Shown here piece by piece: positions 5,197 to 9,980 of a stretch of DNA of 39,649 nucleotides. The notes beneath the pieces are model-generated. The model saw only the letters and a list, made by a program, of their open reading frames with translations. It had not been told where the DNA came from and made no database searches. The DNA comes from a virus, in the IMG/VR virus record IMGVR_UViG_3300009173_000032, positions 1 to 39,649 of that record, one strand, 5' to 3'. Every line of letters begins with the position of its first letter. Position 1 is the first letter of the stretch. A program made the position numbers and the translations under genes.

Positions 5197-5346
5197 TGCA
5201 TACAAGTTACATTTATTTAGTATTTAATCCGAATTAAATCCCATTAAATGATTTAATCGAAAAACTTTAACGATTCGAGCGGCCTTTATGCGATTTTTAT
5301 GCAATTATTTTGCTGTTTGGCTCTATCACTGGCCTCACGGCCGATC
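5197..5346. repeat. AT-rich iteron-like intergenic module, copy A
   Basis: The 373-bp stretch 5055-5427 has no gene. After the terminator and hairpin it begins TGCATACA (5197-5204), then carries clustered ATTAAAT/ATTTAAT direct and inverted repeats (about 5220-5265). An A/T-rich tract follows, and a second GGCTCTAT element (5319-5344) closes it. The same order recurs at 6377 and 7877. Function is unknown. The repeats look like protein-binding or unwinding sites, for example a replication origin. Confidence 0.7.
5319..5344. repeat. GGCTCTAT element, copy 3
   Basis: GGCTCTATCACTGGCC then TCAC then GGCCGA. The two GGCC arms pair around TCAC. It is the distal member of the pair bracketing module A. 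Confidence 0.75.
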
Positions 5347-5353
5347 TTTCTAC

Positions 5354-5381
5354 TTGAGTTTTTCCCATTTTCTGTCATACT
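5354..5381 (+). promoter_or_regulatory. Early promoter 12
   Basis: -35 TTGAGT 5354-5359 (weaker), 16-bp spacer, -10 CATACT 5376-5381 in TGTCATACTA. Leader to 5428 about 40 nt. Confidence 0.75.
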
Positions 5382-5427
5382 ATAAGAATAAACTAATTAA
5401 ATTAACTCAATTAAAAAACCACATATT

Positions 5428-5634
5428 ATGCAAAAGAAAATTGAAATCCGCAAATGGTCGACACATTACAATGTCGCAATCTGGACAACACTTGACCAAG
5501 AAGGTTGCTACAAGTCAAGCCTGCCACGGGTTCGGGTTGCCAGTAGTCGCTCACATCTCAACAAAATTTTAAAGGATGAAGGATCTTGCGTGATGAACTC
5601 TCGATGGGTCAAGGCTGACTGCCTCGTAGATTAA
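5428..5634 (+). CDS. Small basic hypothetical protein (68 aa)
   Basis: ATG at 5428 follows an AACCACATATT leader. The product (MQKKIEIRKWSTHYNVAIWTTLDQEG...) is basic and likely alpha/beta, with two Cys in the C-terminal third. No family is recognised. An overlapping upstream-frame ORF (5288-5572) begins before the promoter and is a shadow. It is a monocistronic unit: the next promoter starts just past the stop. Confidence 0.65.
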   Translation: MQKKIEIRKWSTHYNVAIWTTLDQEGCYKSSLPRVRVASSRSHLNKILKDEGSCVMNSRWVKADCLVD

Positions 5635-5638
5635 ACGC

Positions 5639-5666
5639 TTGACTTTATAAAAAATTCTGTCATACT
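5639..5666 (+). promoter_or_regulatory. Early promoter 13
   Basis: -35 TTGACT 5639-5644, 16-bp spacer, -10 CATACT 5661-5666. Confidence 0.8.
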
Positions 5667-5706
5667 ATTATTATATTAAGATTAAAAACCACAAACCAAA
5701 AAAACC

Positions 5707-5898
5707 ATGCATAAACTATTAATTGATATTATCAACCCTGATGACAATTCTGTTGTCAAGTCAGGCGTTACAATGACCACGGACGGAAAGCTTTCCGTTT
5801 GCGAGATGAACAGCATTTTATTTAAACAAGGCGGAAATGTTTTCCGTGTTGTCGAAGTGATTACAAAAAACCCAAACCTACAATTTAACTTATTCTAA
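5707..5898 (+). CDS. Small hypothetical protein (63 aa)
   Basis: ATG at 5707 follows an AAAAAAACC leader. The product is probably beta-rich (MHKLLIDIINPDDNSVVKSGVTMTTDGKLSVCEMNSILFKQGGNVFRVVEVI...). No family is recognised. It is first in a three-gene operon (5707, 5917, 6145) that ends at the terminator at 6261. Confidence 0.65.
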   Translation: MHKLLIDIINPDDNSVVKSGVTMTTDGKLSVCEMNSILFKQGGNVFRVVEVITKNPNLQFNLF

Positions 5899-5916
5899 AA
5901 GAAGGAAAAAACTATT

Positions 5917-6114
5917 ATGACAAAGAAACATTTTGAACTTATCGCCCAAACCCTTAACAAGGCTTACACTATTGCGTCTCCTGGGTCTACAAGTCACCAC
6001 AATTCAGTAATGAATGTTGTCGAAGCTATCGCCTTTGATCTGTCAGTAAAATTTCAGGATCTCAATCCCAACTTTGACCAAGTCAGATTTGTCGAAGCTA
6101 TTACAAAAGATTAA
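5917..6114 (+). CDS. Small hypothetical protein, MTKKHFELIAQ family copy B
   Basis: This 65-residue paralogue of the 4884-5054 protein has nearly identical DNA in the first 48 bases and in the last third. The centre differs: copy B carries ASPGSTSHHNSVMNV where copy A has a shorter His-rich loop. Upstream spacing and operon position (second gene before or near a tiny membrane peptide, then the same terminator) also match, so a whole operon segment was duplicated. Confidence 0.75.
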   Translation: MTKKHFELIAQTLNKAYTIASPGSTSHHNSVMNVVEAIAFDLSVKFQDLNPNFDQVRFVEAITKD

Positions 6115-6144
6115 CTTTTAAGTATCATCAAAAAAAACAAAAAC

Positions 6145-6234
6145 ATGAAAACTCCATTAATTATATTCGCCTTGACTACCCTTCTGTATGTGTCGCACGT
6201 TGTTCTGATGGACTGGATGAAGTTTCTTGCTTAA
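6145..6234 (+). CDS. 29-residue membrane peptide
   Basis: ATG at 6145 follows an AAAAAC leader. The product starts MKTPLIIFALTTLLYVSHVVL and forms one hydrophobic helix ending in WMKFLA. It is the last gene before the terminator at 6261. The role is unknown. Confidence 0.5.
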   Translation: MKTPLIIFALTTLLYVSHVVLMDWMKFLA

Positions 6235-6260
6235 AAAGTATTAACTTTTATTTATGGTGG

Positions 6261-6299
6261 CCCTGTCGAGGTTGGTGGTTCTCCTCGGCAGGGTTTTTT
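6261..6299 (+). terminator. Rho-independent terminator, invariant-loop family, copy 3
   Basis: CCCTGTCGAGG (6261-6271) pairs with CCTCGGCAGGG (6283-6293). The loop is TTGGTGGTTCT and TTTTTT follows (6294-6299). Confidence 0.9.
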
Positions 6300-6329
6300 G
6301 GCACGGGACGTGCAGCCCGCGCCGTGCCA
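6299..6329. repeat. GGCACGG hairpin, copy 7
   Basis: TGGCACGG 6299-6306 pairs with CCGTGCCA 6322-6329, abutting the terminator T-run. Confidence 0.85.
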
Positions 6330-6332
6330 TTT

Positions 6333-6358
6333 GGCTCTATGACTGGGCTGGCGGCCGA
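6333..6358. repeat. GGCTCTAT element, copy 4
   Basis: GGCTCTATGACTGGG through CGGCCGA. It is the proximal element of module B. Confidence 0.75.
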
Positions 6359-6376
6359 TGCCTTTATGCATATAAA

Positions 6377-6530
6377 TGCATACAAGTAGTATTTAATCTG
6401 AATTAAATCGAATTAAATGCGATTAAATGATTTTCCGCTGAATTTCTCACAATTTAAAGAGCTTTAAGCGATTTTTTATGAGATTATTTTGCTGTTTGGC
6501 TCTATGACTAGCCTCAGAGCTGAAGATTGT
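6377..6530. repeat. AT-rich iteron-like intergenic module, copy B
   Basis: The 372-bp stretch 6235-6606 has no gene. The module begins TGCATACA (6377-6384). It holds GAATTAAATC, GAATTAAATG and CGATTAAATG repeats at about 6399-6429, then an A/T-rich tract and a distal GGCTCTAT element. It is very similar to module C, exactly 1,500 bp downstream. Confidence 0.75.
6498..6523. repeat. GGCTCTAT element, copy 5
   Basis: GGCTCTATGACTAGCC through GAGCTGA. The hairpin arms are AGC and GCT instead of GGCC and GGCC, so the stem is kept although the bases changed. Confidence 0.7.
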
Positions 6531-6532
6531 CG

Positions 6533-6560
6533 TTGTATTTTTCGAAAAATGCTTTATAAT
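6533..6560 (+). promoter_or_regulatory. Second-type promoter, copy 1
   Basis: -35 TTGTAT 6533-6538, 16-bp spacer containing the palindrome TTTTTCGAAAAA, -10 TATAAT 6555-6560. This consensus -10 differs from the CATACT family. An identical arrangement lies at 8033-8060. Confidence 0.75.
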
Positions 6561-6606
6561 GGTACATAGACAATTAAGAAAGACCTAACCAAGAAAGATA
6601 AAAACC

Positions 6607-6843
6607 ATGCAGTTATTCAAAGCCACTCACTTTTTCATCACACCTCACGCTGGAGATTCCGCTTGCGGGTTTGGGTTCTCCAAGTCACCTAAGCAAGCCG
6701 TCAAGCTTGCCAAGCAATCTGCCGAGGTCAATCTCGCCCGCTGGGATGCGGAGCATGAACATTGTTCCTCAATCGGTGGGGAAGTTACCCACCTCCTCAA
6801 TGCCAGCAATGGCGTTGTAGTCAAGCAGATCCTTGATCTGTAA
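6607..6843 (+). CDS. Hypothetical protein (78 aa)
   Basis: ATG at 6607 follows a purine-rich leader (AAGAAAGATAAAAACC). The product (MQLFKATHFFITPHAGDSACGFGFSKSPKQAVKLAKQSAEVNLARW...) has a beta-type N-terminus and an Ala/Lys-rich helix containing SPKQAVKLAKQ. No family is recognised. It is first in a run 6607-7060 driven by the second-type promoter. The antisense ORF at 6645-6863 is a shadow. Confidence 0.7.
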   Translation: MQLFKATHFFITPHAGDSACGFGFSKSPKQAVKLAKQSAEVNLARWDAEHEHCSSIGGEVTHLLNASNGVVVKQILDL

Positions 6844-6877
6844 ACCTTTATTTTAAACCACAAACAAAAAAACCATT

Positions 6878-7060
6878 ATGACAAAAAACCAACTTATTCA
6901 CGCAACAGAAACGCAAGAAATTGCTCGCCTTGAAAAGCAGATCCAAGAATGGACTGACAGGCTGAACCGCTCACGCAAAAACTCATTGCGTGCAATGCGT
7001 GCAATGCATCGCGAGCATCTCGTTGCCAAGCTTAACAGGCTACAGCGAGAAAACGCTTGA
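6878..7060 (+). CDS. Small basic coiled-coil protein, SRKNSLRAMRAM family copy A
   Basis: This 60-residue basic helical protein (ETQEIARLEKQIQEWTDRLNRSRKNSLRAMRAMHREHLVAKLNRLQ) is probably a short coiled coil. It is paralogous to the 8104-8256 product, with which it shares EWT-x-RLN-x-SRKNSLRAMRAMH. The DNA for that core is almost unchanged between copies. The highly basic core suggests nucleic-acid or acidic-protein contact, which is inference. Its TGA stop lies in the next -35. Confidence 0.65.
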   Translation: MTKNQLIHATETQEIARLEKQIQEWTDRLNRSRKNSLRAMRAMHREHLVAKLNRLQRENA

Positions 7061-7084
7061 CTTTAAACATTATTCTGTCAAACT
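7057..7084 (+). promoter_or_regulatory. Early promoter 14
   Basis: -35 TTGACT 7057-7062, 16-bp spacer, -10 CAAACT 7079-7084 in TGTCAAACTA. Confidence 0.8.
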
Positions 7085-7103
7085 ATATAAAGAATCAAAA
7101 ACC

Positions 7104-7367
7104 ATGTATCAAGTAACATTAGAAATCATCCAAGCAACACCATCAACCTGGCTGGAAGTTGGACACCGCAAGTCAATCAAAACCAATGAAGCTCTAAAGG
7201 TTGGGGACAAGTGGACAGACTTTGGGCAGGTTGCCAAGGTTATTGATGTTCAAGAAATCGAGGAAACCCCTTGGACTGATGAACAAGAAAAGGCTTTACA
7301 GAAACACCAGCACGAAGAGATTAACAAATCCTTTGACCGCATCACAAGAAACATTTTAAACAATTAA
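7104..7367 (+). CDS. Hypothetical protein (87 aa)
   Basis: The start was placed at 7104, after the AAAAACC leader of promoter 14. The in-frame ATG at 6990 lies inside the preceding gene. The product has an SH3-like beta half (VTLEIIQATPSTWLEVGHRKSIKTNEALKVGDKWTDFGQVAKVIDV) and a charged helical tail with KHQHEEINK. No family is recognised. It leads a four-gene string (7104, 7376, 7456, 7681). Confidence 0.7.
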   Translation: MYQVTLEIIQATPSTWLEVGHRKSIKTNEALKVGDKWTDFGQVAKVIDVQEIEETPWTDEQEKALQKHQHEEINKSFDRITRNILNN

Positions 7368-7375
7368 GAAAGAAA

Positions 7376-7459
7376 ATGATTACAATCGGAAAAAAGTATC
7401 AAGTCATTAAAGACAAGAAAAACAACAATTACGTTTTAGTATTCAAAAAAGCAAAATGA
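7376..7459 (+). CDS. Small basic peptide (27 aa)
   Basis: ATG at 7376, product MITIGKKYQVIKDKKNNNYV followed by LVFKKAK. Its stop overlaps the next start as ATGA (7456-7459). The short beta-type sequence resembles the N-terminal strand pairs of the other small barrel-like early proteins. The function is unknown. Confidence 0.45.
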   Translation: MITIGKKYQVIKDKKNNNYVLVFKKAK

Positions 7460-7668
7460 AAGATTTGTCAGAAGTCCCTTTTGTCCTCACCTCATTAAAC
7501 CAGCACAACATTATTTTACGCAAGGATAATCCATTTTATAAAGATACTGGTCGAGATTTACCCATGAGCATTGACTGCGTTTTAGCCAATGAGGACAGGC
7601 TTGAAGAAGTCACCGATCAACTTGACTTGCCGAGCGATCAAGCAATTTGGATTTTGCACGATGAATAA
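7456..7668 (+). CDS. Small acidic hypothetical protein (70 aa)
   Basis: The start ATG at 7456 overlaps the previous stop. The product (MKDLSEVPFVLTSLNQHNIILRKDNPFYKD...DQLDLPSDQAIWILHDE) is acidic with mixed secondary structure. No family is recognised. ATGA coupling to the 27-residue peptide before it supports translation of both. Confidence 0.6.
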   Translation: MKDLSEVPFVLTSLNQHNIILRKDNPFYKDTGRDLPMSIDCVLANEDRLEEVTDQLDLPSDQAIWILHDE

Positions 7669-7680
7669 TTTATATTAAAA

Positions 7681-7764
7681 ATGATTACAATTATTATATG
7701 TGCAGGGTTTGCCGTTGGGTCGGTTGGCCTTTGCTTCTTGTGTTGGTCGGGCATCGAGCGCTAG
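7681..7764 (+). CDS. 27-residue membrane peptide
   Basis: ATG at 7681 after TTATATTAAAA, the same short leader used by the peptide at 8591. The product (MITIIICAGFAVGSVGLCFL then CWSGIER) is one hydrophobic helix with a polar C-terminus. It ends the 7104 operon. Confidence 0.45.
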   Translation: MITIIICAGFAVGSVGLCFLCWSGIER

Positions 7765-7767
7765 CCC

Positions 7768-7792
7768 GCTCTATGACTGGGCTGGGGGCCGA
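7768..7792. repeat. GGCTCTAT element, copy 6
   Basis: GCTCTATGACTGGG through GGGCCGA. The first G is lost. It lies upstream of hairpin copy 8, the reverse of the usual order. Confidence 0.65.
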
Positions 7793-7798
7793 TGGTTT

Positions 7799-7829
7799 TG
7801 GCACGGGACGTGCAGCCCGCGCCGTGCCA
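7799..7829. repeat. GGCACGG hairpin, copy 8
   Basis: TGGCACGG 7799-7806 pairs with CCGTGCCA 7822-7829. There is no invariant-loop terminator before this copy. Confidence 0.85.
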
Positions 7830-7832
7830 TTT

Positions 7833-7858
7833 GGCTCTATCACTGGGCTGGCGGCCGA
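7833..7858. repeat. GGCTCTAT element, copy 7
   Basis: GGCTCTATCACTGGG through CGGCCGA, the proximal element of module C. Confidence 0.75.
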
Positions 7859-7876
7859 TGACTTTATACATACAAG

Positions 7877-8030
7877 TGCATACAAGTAGTATTTATTCCG
7901 AATTAAATTCGATTTAATCCGATTAAATGATTTTCCGCCGAATTTTCCGCAATTTAGAGAGCTTTAGGCAATTTTTTGTGCATTTATTTTGCTGTTTGGC
8001 TCTATGACTGGCCTCGGGGCCGAAGTTTGT
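7877..8030. repeat. AT-rich iteron-like intergenic module, copy C
   Basis: The 339-bp stretch 7765-8103 has no gene. TGCATACA (7877-7884) is followed by GAATTAAATTC, GATTTAATC and CGATTAAATG repeats, an AT-rich tract and a distal GGCTCTAT element. It matches module B closely over its whole length, including the promoter downstream. Confidence 0.75.
7998..8023. repeat. GGCTCTAT element, copy 8
   Basis: GGCTCTATGACTGGCC then TCGG then GGCCGA, forming a GGCC/GGCC hairpin with a TCGG loop. Confidence 0.75.
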
Positions 8031-8032
8031 CG

Positions 8033-8060
8033 TTGTATTTTTCGCAAAATGCTTTATAAT
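8033..8060 (+). promoter_or_regulatory. Second-type promoter, copy 2
   Basis: -35 TTGTAT 8033-8038, 16-bp spacer, -10 TATAAT 8055-8060. The spacer palindrome seen in copy 1 is broken here (TTTTTCGCAAAA). Confidence 0.75.
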
Positions 8061-8103
8061 GTATTACATAGAAAATTAAGAAAGACCTTTTAAAAACCAC
8101 ATT

Positions 8104-8256
8104 ATGAAAAAAGAACAAAAAATCATTCGCCTTCAAACCCAACTTAACGAGTGGACTGCACGACTTAACAAGTCACGCAAGAACTCATTGCGTGCAATGC
8201 GTGCAATGCACGTCAACCACATCCGTGGAGAGTTGGAGGCTCTCAAGGGAAGTTGA
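8104..8256 (+). CDS. Small basic coiled-coil protein, SRKNSLRAMRAM family copy B
   Basis: This 50-residue paralogue of the 6878-7060 protein (MKKEQKIIRLQTQLNEWTAR, then LNKSRKNSLRAMRAMH...) is basic and helical. Here it stands first behind a second-type promoter, while copy A is second behind the other copy of that promoter. Duplication therefore covered the intergenic module as well as the gene. Confidence 0.6.
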   Translation: MKKEQKIIRLQTQLNEWTARLNKSRKNSLRAMRAMHVNHIRGELEALKGS

Positions 8257-8275
8257 AAAAAACTTTCCTATTCGC

Positions 8276-8303
8276 TTGACTTTGTCAAAATTTCTGTCAA
8301 ACT
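8276..8303 (+). promoter_or_regulatory. Early promoter 15
   Basis: -35 TTGACT 8276-8281, 16-bp spacer, -10 CAAACT 8298-8303 in TGTCAAACTA. Confidence 0.8.
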
Positions 8304-8332
8304 ATTAAAAGAATCAAATTAAAAACCACATT

Positions 8333-8569
8333 ATGAAAAGTATATCAAAACTCCCTCTCGCCCTTCAATCCCTCTTTGCTGAGCTTAAAGCTGAGCAAGA
8401 TGTCCAAGAAGGCATTGACGGTACACAAACCCAAGCCTCGAAAGAGGACATCCTTGACGAAGTCGTCTTGCTCAAGACCGACGTTGACGTTGACCCCATC
8501 GACGAAGACGACGAGGAACAGATTGACATGGACGCAGTCAGTCCTGCAATGCTCGCAATGTTTAAGTAA
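8333..8569 (+). CDS. Highly acidic small protein (78 aa)
   Basis: ATG at 8333 follows an AAAAACCACATT leader. The C-terminal half is extremely acidic (VDVDPIDEDDEEQIDMDAVS). The N-terminal half is helical (LPLALQSLFAELKAEQDVQEG). The charge pattern is like that of DNA-mimic inhibitors found among phage early proteins, but no family is recognised and this is only a suggestion. Confidence 0.7.
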   Translation: MKSISKLPLALQSLFAELKAEQDVQEGIDGTQTQASKEDILDEVVLLKTDVDVDPIDEDDEEQIDMDAVSPAMLAMFK

Positions 8570-8590
8570 ACATATTAACTTATATTAAAA

Positions 8591-8656
8591 ATGATTGAAC
8601 CTATCTTAATTACAGCCATAGCCATTTTTATCGCAATCTCTATTGATAGTCGATAG
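8591..8656 (+). CDS. 21-residue membrane peptide
   Basis: ATG at 8591 after TTATATTAAAA. The product begins MIEPILITAIAIFIAISIDS and ends in Arg; it is almost entirely a hydrophobic helix. It is the last rightward gene of the early array. Confidence 0.45.
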   Translation: MIEPILITAIAIFIAISIDSR

Positions 8657-8668
8657 TCGATAGTAACT

Positions 8669-8698
8669 GGGGCAGTTCAAGCACTCCCCCCCATTTTT
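8669..8698 (+). terminator. Possible terminator of the early array
   Basis: GGGG-C-AGT (8669-8676) can pair with ACT-CCCC (8683-8689) with one bulged C, followed by CCCATTTTT. Stem is short, so this is weak. It lies between the last + gene and the convergent - strand gene. Confidence 0.3.
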
Positions 8699-8776
8699 CA
8701 AAAGAAAACCTCAACGCAATTTAGAAATCTTGCGGGGGGGTGGGTATTTTCATAATCAAAATCGATTTTAAAAAAA

Positions 8777-8850
8777 ACCGAAAGTAGCCCAATGCTATAG
8801 TGGACGATAGAGAACCGAAAGTAGCTCAGCACTACAGTGGACTATAGAGA
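8777..8850. repeat. Tandem 37-bp direct repeat
   Basis: Copies lie at 8777-8813 and 8814-8850. Each starts ACCGAAAGTAGC and ends ATAGAGA. The inner GTAGC...GCTAT or GTAG...CTAC can form a small hairpin in both despite base changes. They sit in the non-coding gap between convergent transcription units (8657-8861) and could be a binding site or transcript end. No function is assigned. Confidence 0.75.
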
Positions 8851-8861
8851 ATTATAGAGAG

Positions 8862-9269
8862 CTATTCGCCAGGACACTCCTTGGGAGTTTCGCAGTCGTC
8901 GGGCTTTTCGCAGCATTCTTGAGTTTCAGAGGCTGTAATATCTTCACTCGCGGCTACAGCCTGCGCTTGAGCGGCTGCTACTTCAGCTTCTTGACTTTCG
9001 TAAGCTGTTGCAAGGGATTCTTGCATATCAGCAAAAATAGCTTGCAGGTCTTCCTGAGAGGCTTCCTCAATTCTCTGAACCGCCTGCTTGCGACATTGGA
9101 GGTCAATTGTCGATAGCACCTGCGTAAAGGCAACGCCTTCAAACATGCGCTGGGCTACAAACATTTTCAATTGCTCTAAGACCTCGTCGTTGAAAGGTCC
9201 GTCTGCGGTTGGAGTCTCGCTTGCGGAAGGTTCCGTAGCCACAGGGGAATTCGTATTTTCTTCTTGCAT
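8862..9269 (-). CDS. Acidic Ala/Glu-rich protein with Cys-rich tail (135 aa)
   Basis: The start is placed at 9269 (MQEENTNSPVATEPSASETP) because it follows a late-type box by the same spacing as other late genes. The longer in-frame ORF to 9380 overlaps the upstream gene. A disordered Ser/Thr/Glu N-terminus precedes a helical centre (FNDEVLEQLKMFVAQRMFEGVAFTQVLSTID...) and an Ala/Gln-rich segment. The C-terminal tail has four Cys in about 15 residues (CCEKPDDCETPKEC). No family is recognised. It is the last gene of the leftward cassette. Confidence 0.65.
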   Translation of the reverse strand: MQEENTNSPVATEPSASETPTADGPFNDEVLEQLKMFVAQRMFEGVAFTQVLSTIDLQCRKQAVQRIEEASQEDLQAIFADMQESLATAYESQEAEVAAAQAQAVAASEDITASETQECCEKPDDCETPKECPGE

Positions 9270-9286
9270 ATGCCCTATATTACAAA
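9267..9286 (-). promoter_or_regulatory. Late-type box upstream of 9269 (minus)
   Basis: On the minus strand TTTGTAATATAGGGCAT precedes the ATG at 9269. It resembles the GTGTATTAGGG box before 10746 and the GTGTATAATAT boxes elsewhere. Confidence 0.45.
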
Positions 9287-9300
9287 CAGAACGCAAAAAA

Positions 9301-9522
9301 TCAAAAATCAATAGGATAAATTTTTTCAAAGTTAACGAGAGAATATTCGGAGCTCTCTCGGGTCTCGCGTTTGAGGCCAAAATTCAAGATATTTAATTCG
9401 TAATGAAGTTCTGATACCAAGTCCTTCCTTATACGAACAATAATGTTAGTGATTTCGGGATTATGAAAAATTTCATCAGCGAACTCAAGACAAATGTCTA
9501 TAGCTTCATTTTGGCTTTTCAT
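9301..9522 (-). CDS. Small hypothetical protein (73 aa)
   Basis: Start chosen at 9522 (MKSQNEAIDICLEFADEIFH), which overlaps the preceding gene by 17 nt. A longer start at 9561 (MKYIKSYLQTLIK...) would overlap by 56 nt. The product is helical with a charged centre (IVRIRKDLVSELHYEL). No family is recognised. The overlap with its neighbour suggests translational coupling. Confidence 0.55.
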   Translation of the reverse strand: MKSQNEAIDICLEFADEIFHNPEITNIIVRIRKDLVSELHYELNILNFGLKRETRESSEYSLVNFEKIYPIDF

Positions 9523-9694
9523 TTTTATTAAGGTCTGCAAGTAGGACTTTATGTACTTCATTTACGCGATCTAGCTTAAGAAGGTCTGCCGCGTTCTTAT
9601 TTTGGAATTCAATCCGTATTTTACTAAGCCACTTGGCAGCTTCATATAAAGAATAACTATTAGCTAGTTTTTTCATAAATTCAGTTTGGGTCAT
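9506..9694 (-). CDS. Small hypothetical helical protein (62 aa)
   Basis: Product MTQTEFMKKLANSYSLYEAA then KWLSKIRIEFQNKNAADLLK and more, basic and helical. Its start overlaps the end of the 9681-9959 gene by 14 nt. Its end overlaps the next. No family is recognised. The tight overlaps show a single leftward operon of at least three genes. Confidence 0.6.
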   Translation of the reverse strand: MTQTEFMKKLANSYSLYEAAKWLSKIRIEFQNKNAADLLKLDRVNEVHKVLLADLNKNEKPK

Positions 9695-9959
9695 ATAATG
9701 CTCTTTTATTTAGTGTGTCTCTATAGTACAACTCTTGTTGGTATTTTTTTATTATAATTTCGTAATTGTATAATATATCTTGTTGGCGTTGGCTAATATC
9801 AATTAGTTCTCTAATAGACTCGTCTTGTAAAAGCATTATTACATTAGCTTTTTTTAATTCCTGTGCGGCCTTCAGCAAGTGGGGATCATAATTATCTTTG
9901 ATAAGGCGATATTCTACCACTCCAAATAATAATAAAAATAATAAAAATCTCACCCACAT
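9681..9959 (-). CDS. N-terminally anchored coiled-coil protein (92 aa), spanin-like topology
   Basis: Residues 1-20 (MWVRFLLFLLLFGVVEYRLI) form a signal-anchor helix. The rest is a charged helix rich in Leu/Ile heptads (AAQELKKANVIMLLQDESIRELIDISQRQQ...). This topology and size match inner-membrane spanins (Rz type) of phage lysis cassettes. There is no sequence-level match that I can assert and no endolysin nearby, so this is a suggestion. It is first in the leftward operon and divergent from phoH, with a late-type box directly upstream. Confidence 0.6.
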   Translation of the reverse strand: MWVRFLLFLLLFGVVEYRLIKDNYDPHLLKAAQELKKANVIMLLQDESIRELIDISQRQQDILYNYEIIIKKYQQELYYRDTLNKRALYDPN

Positions 9960-9973
9960 ATTTTAATATACAC
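9957..9973 (-). promoter_or_regulatory. Late-type box upstream of 9959 (minus)
   Basis: Minus strand reads GTGTATATTAAAAT-ATG, with the box starting 14 nt before the start codon. It is back-to-back with the + strand box at 9981. Confidence 0.6.
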
Positions 9974-9980
9974 ATACTAA

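Noticed and set aside
256-7829. CRISPR-like reading of the dispersed hairpin repeats
   Set aside because: Spacing is irregular (hundreds to more than 1,000 bp), genes lie between copies, and no cas gene is present.
7698-7889. 63-codon + strand ORF and its antisense partner (7694-7885)
   Set aside because: Both run through the GGCACGG hairpin and GGCTCTAT repeats. Similar repeat-derived ORFs appear at 1818-2006 (minus). They reflect open frames in GC-rich repeats, not genes.
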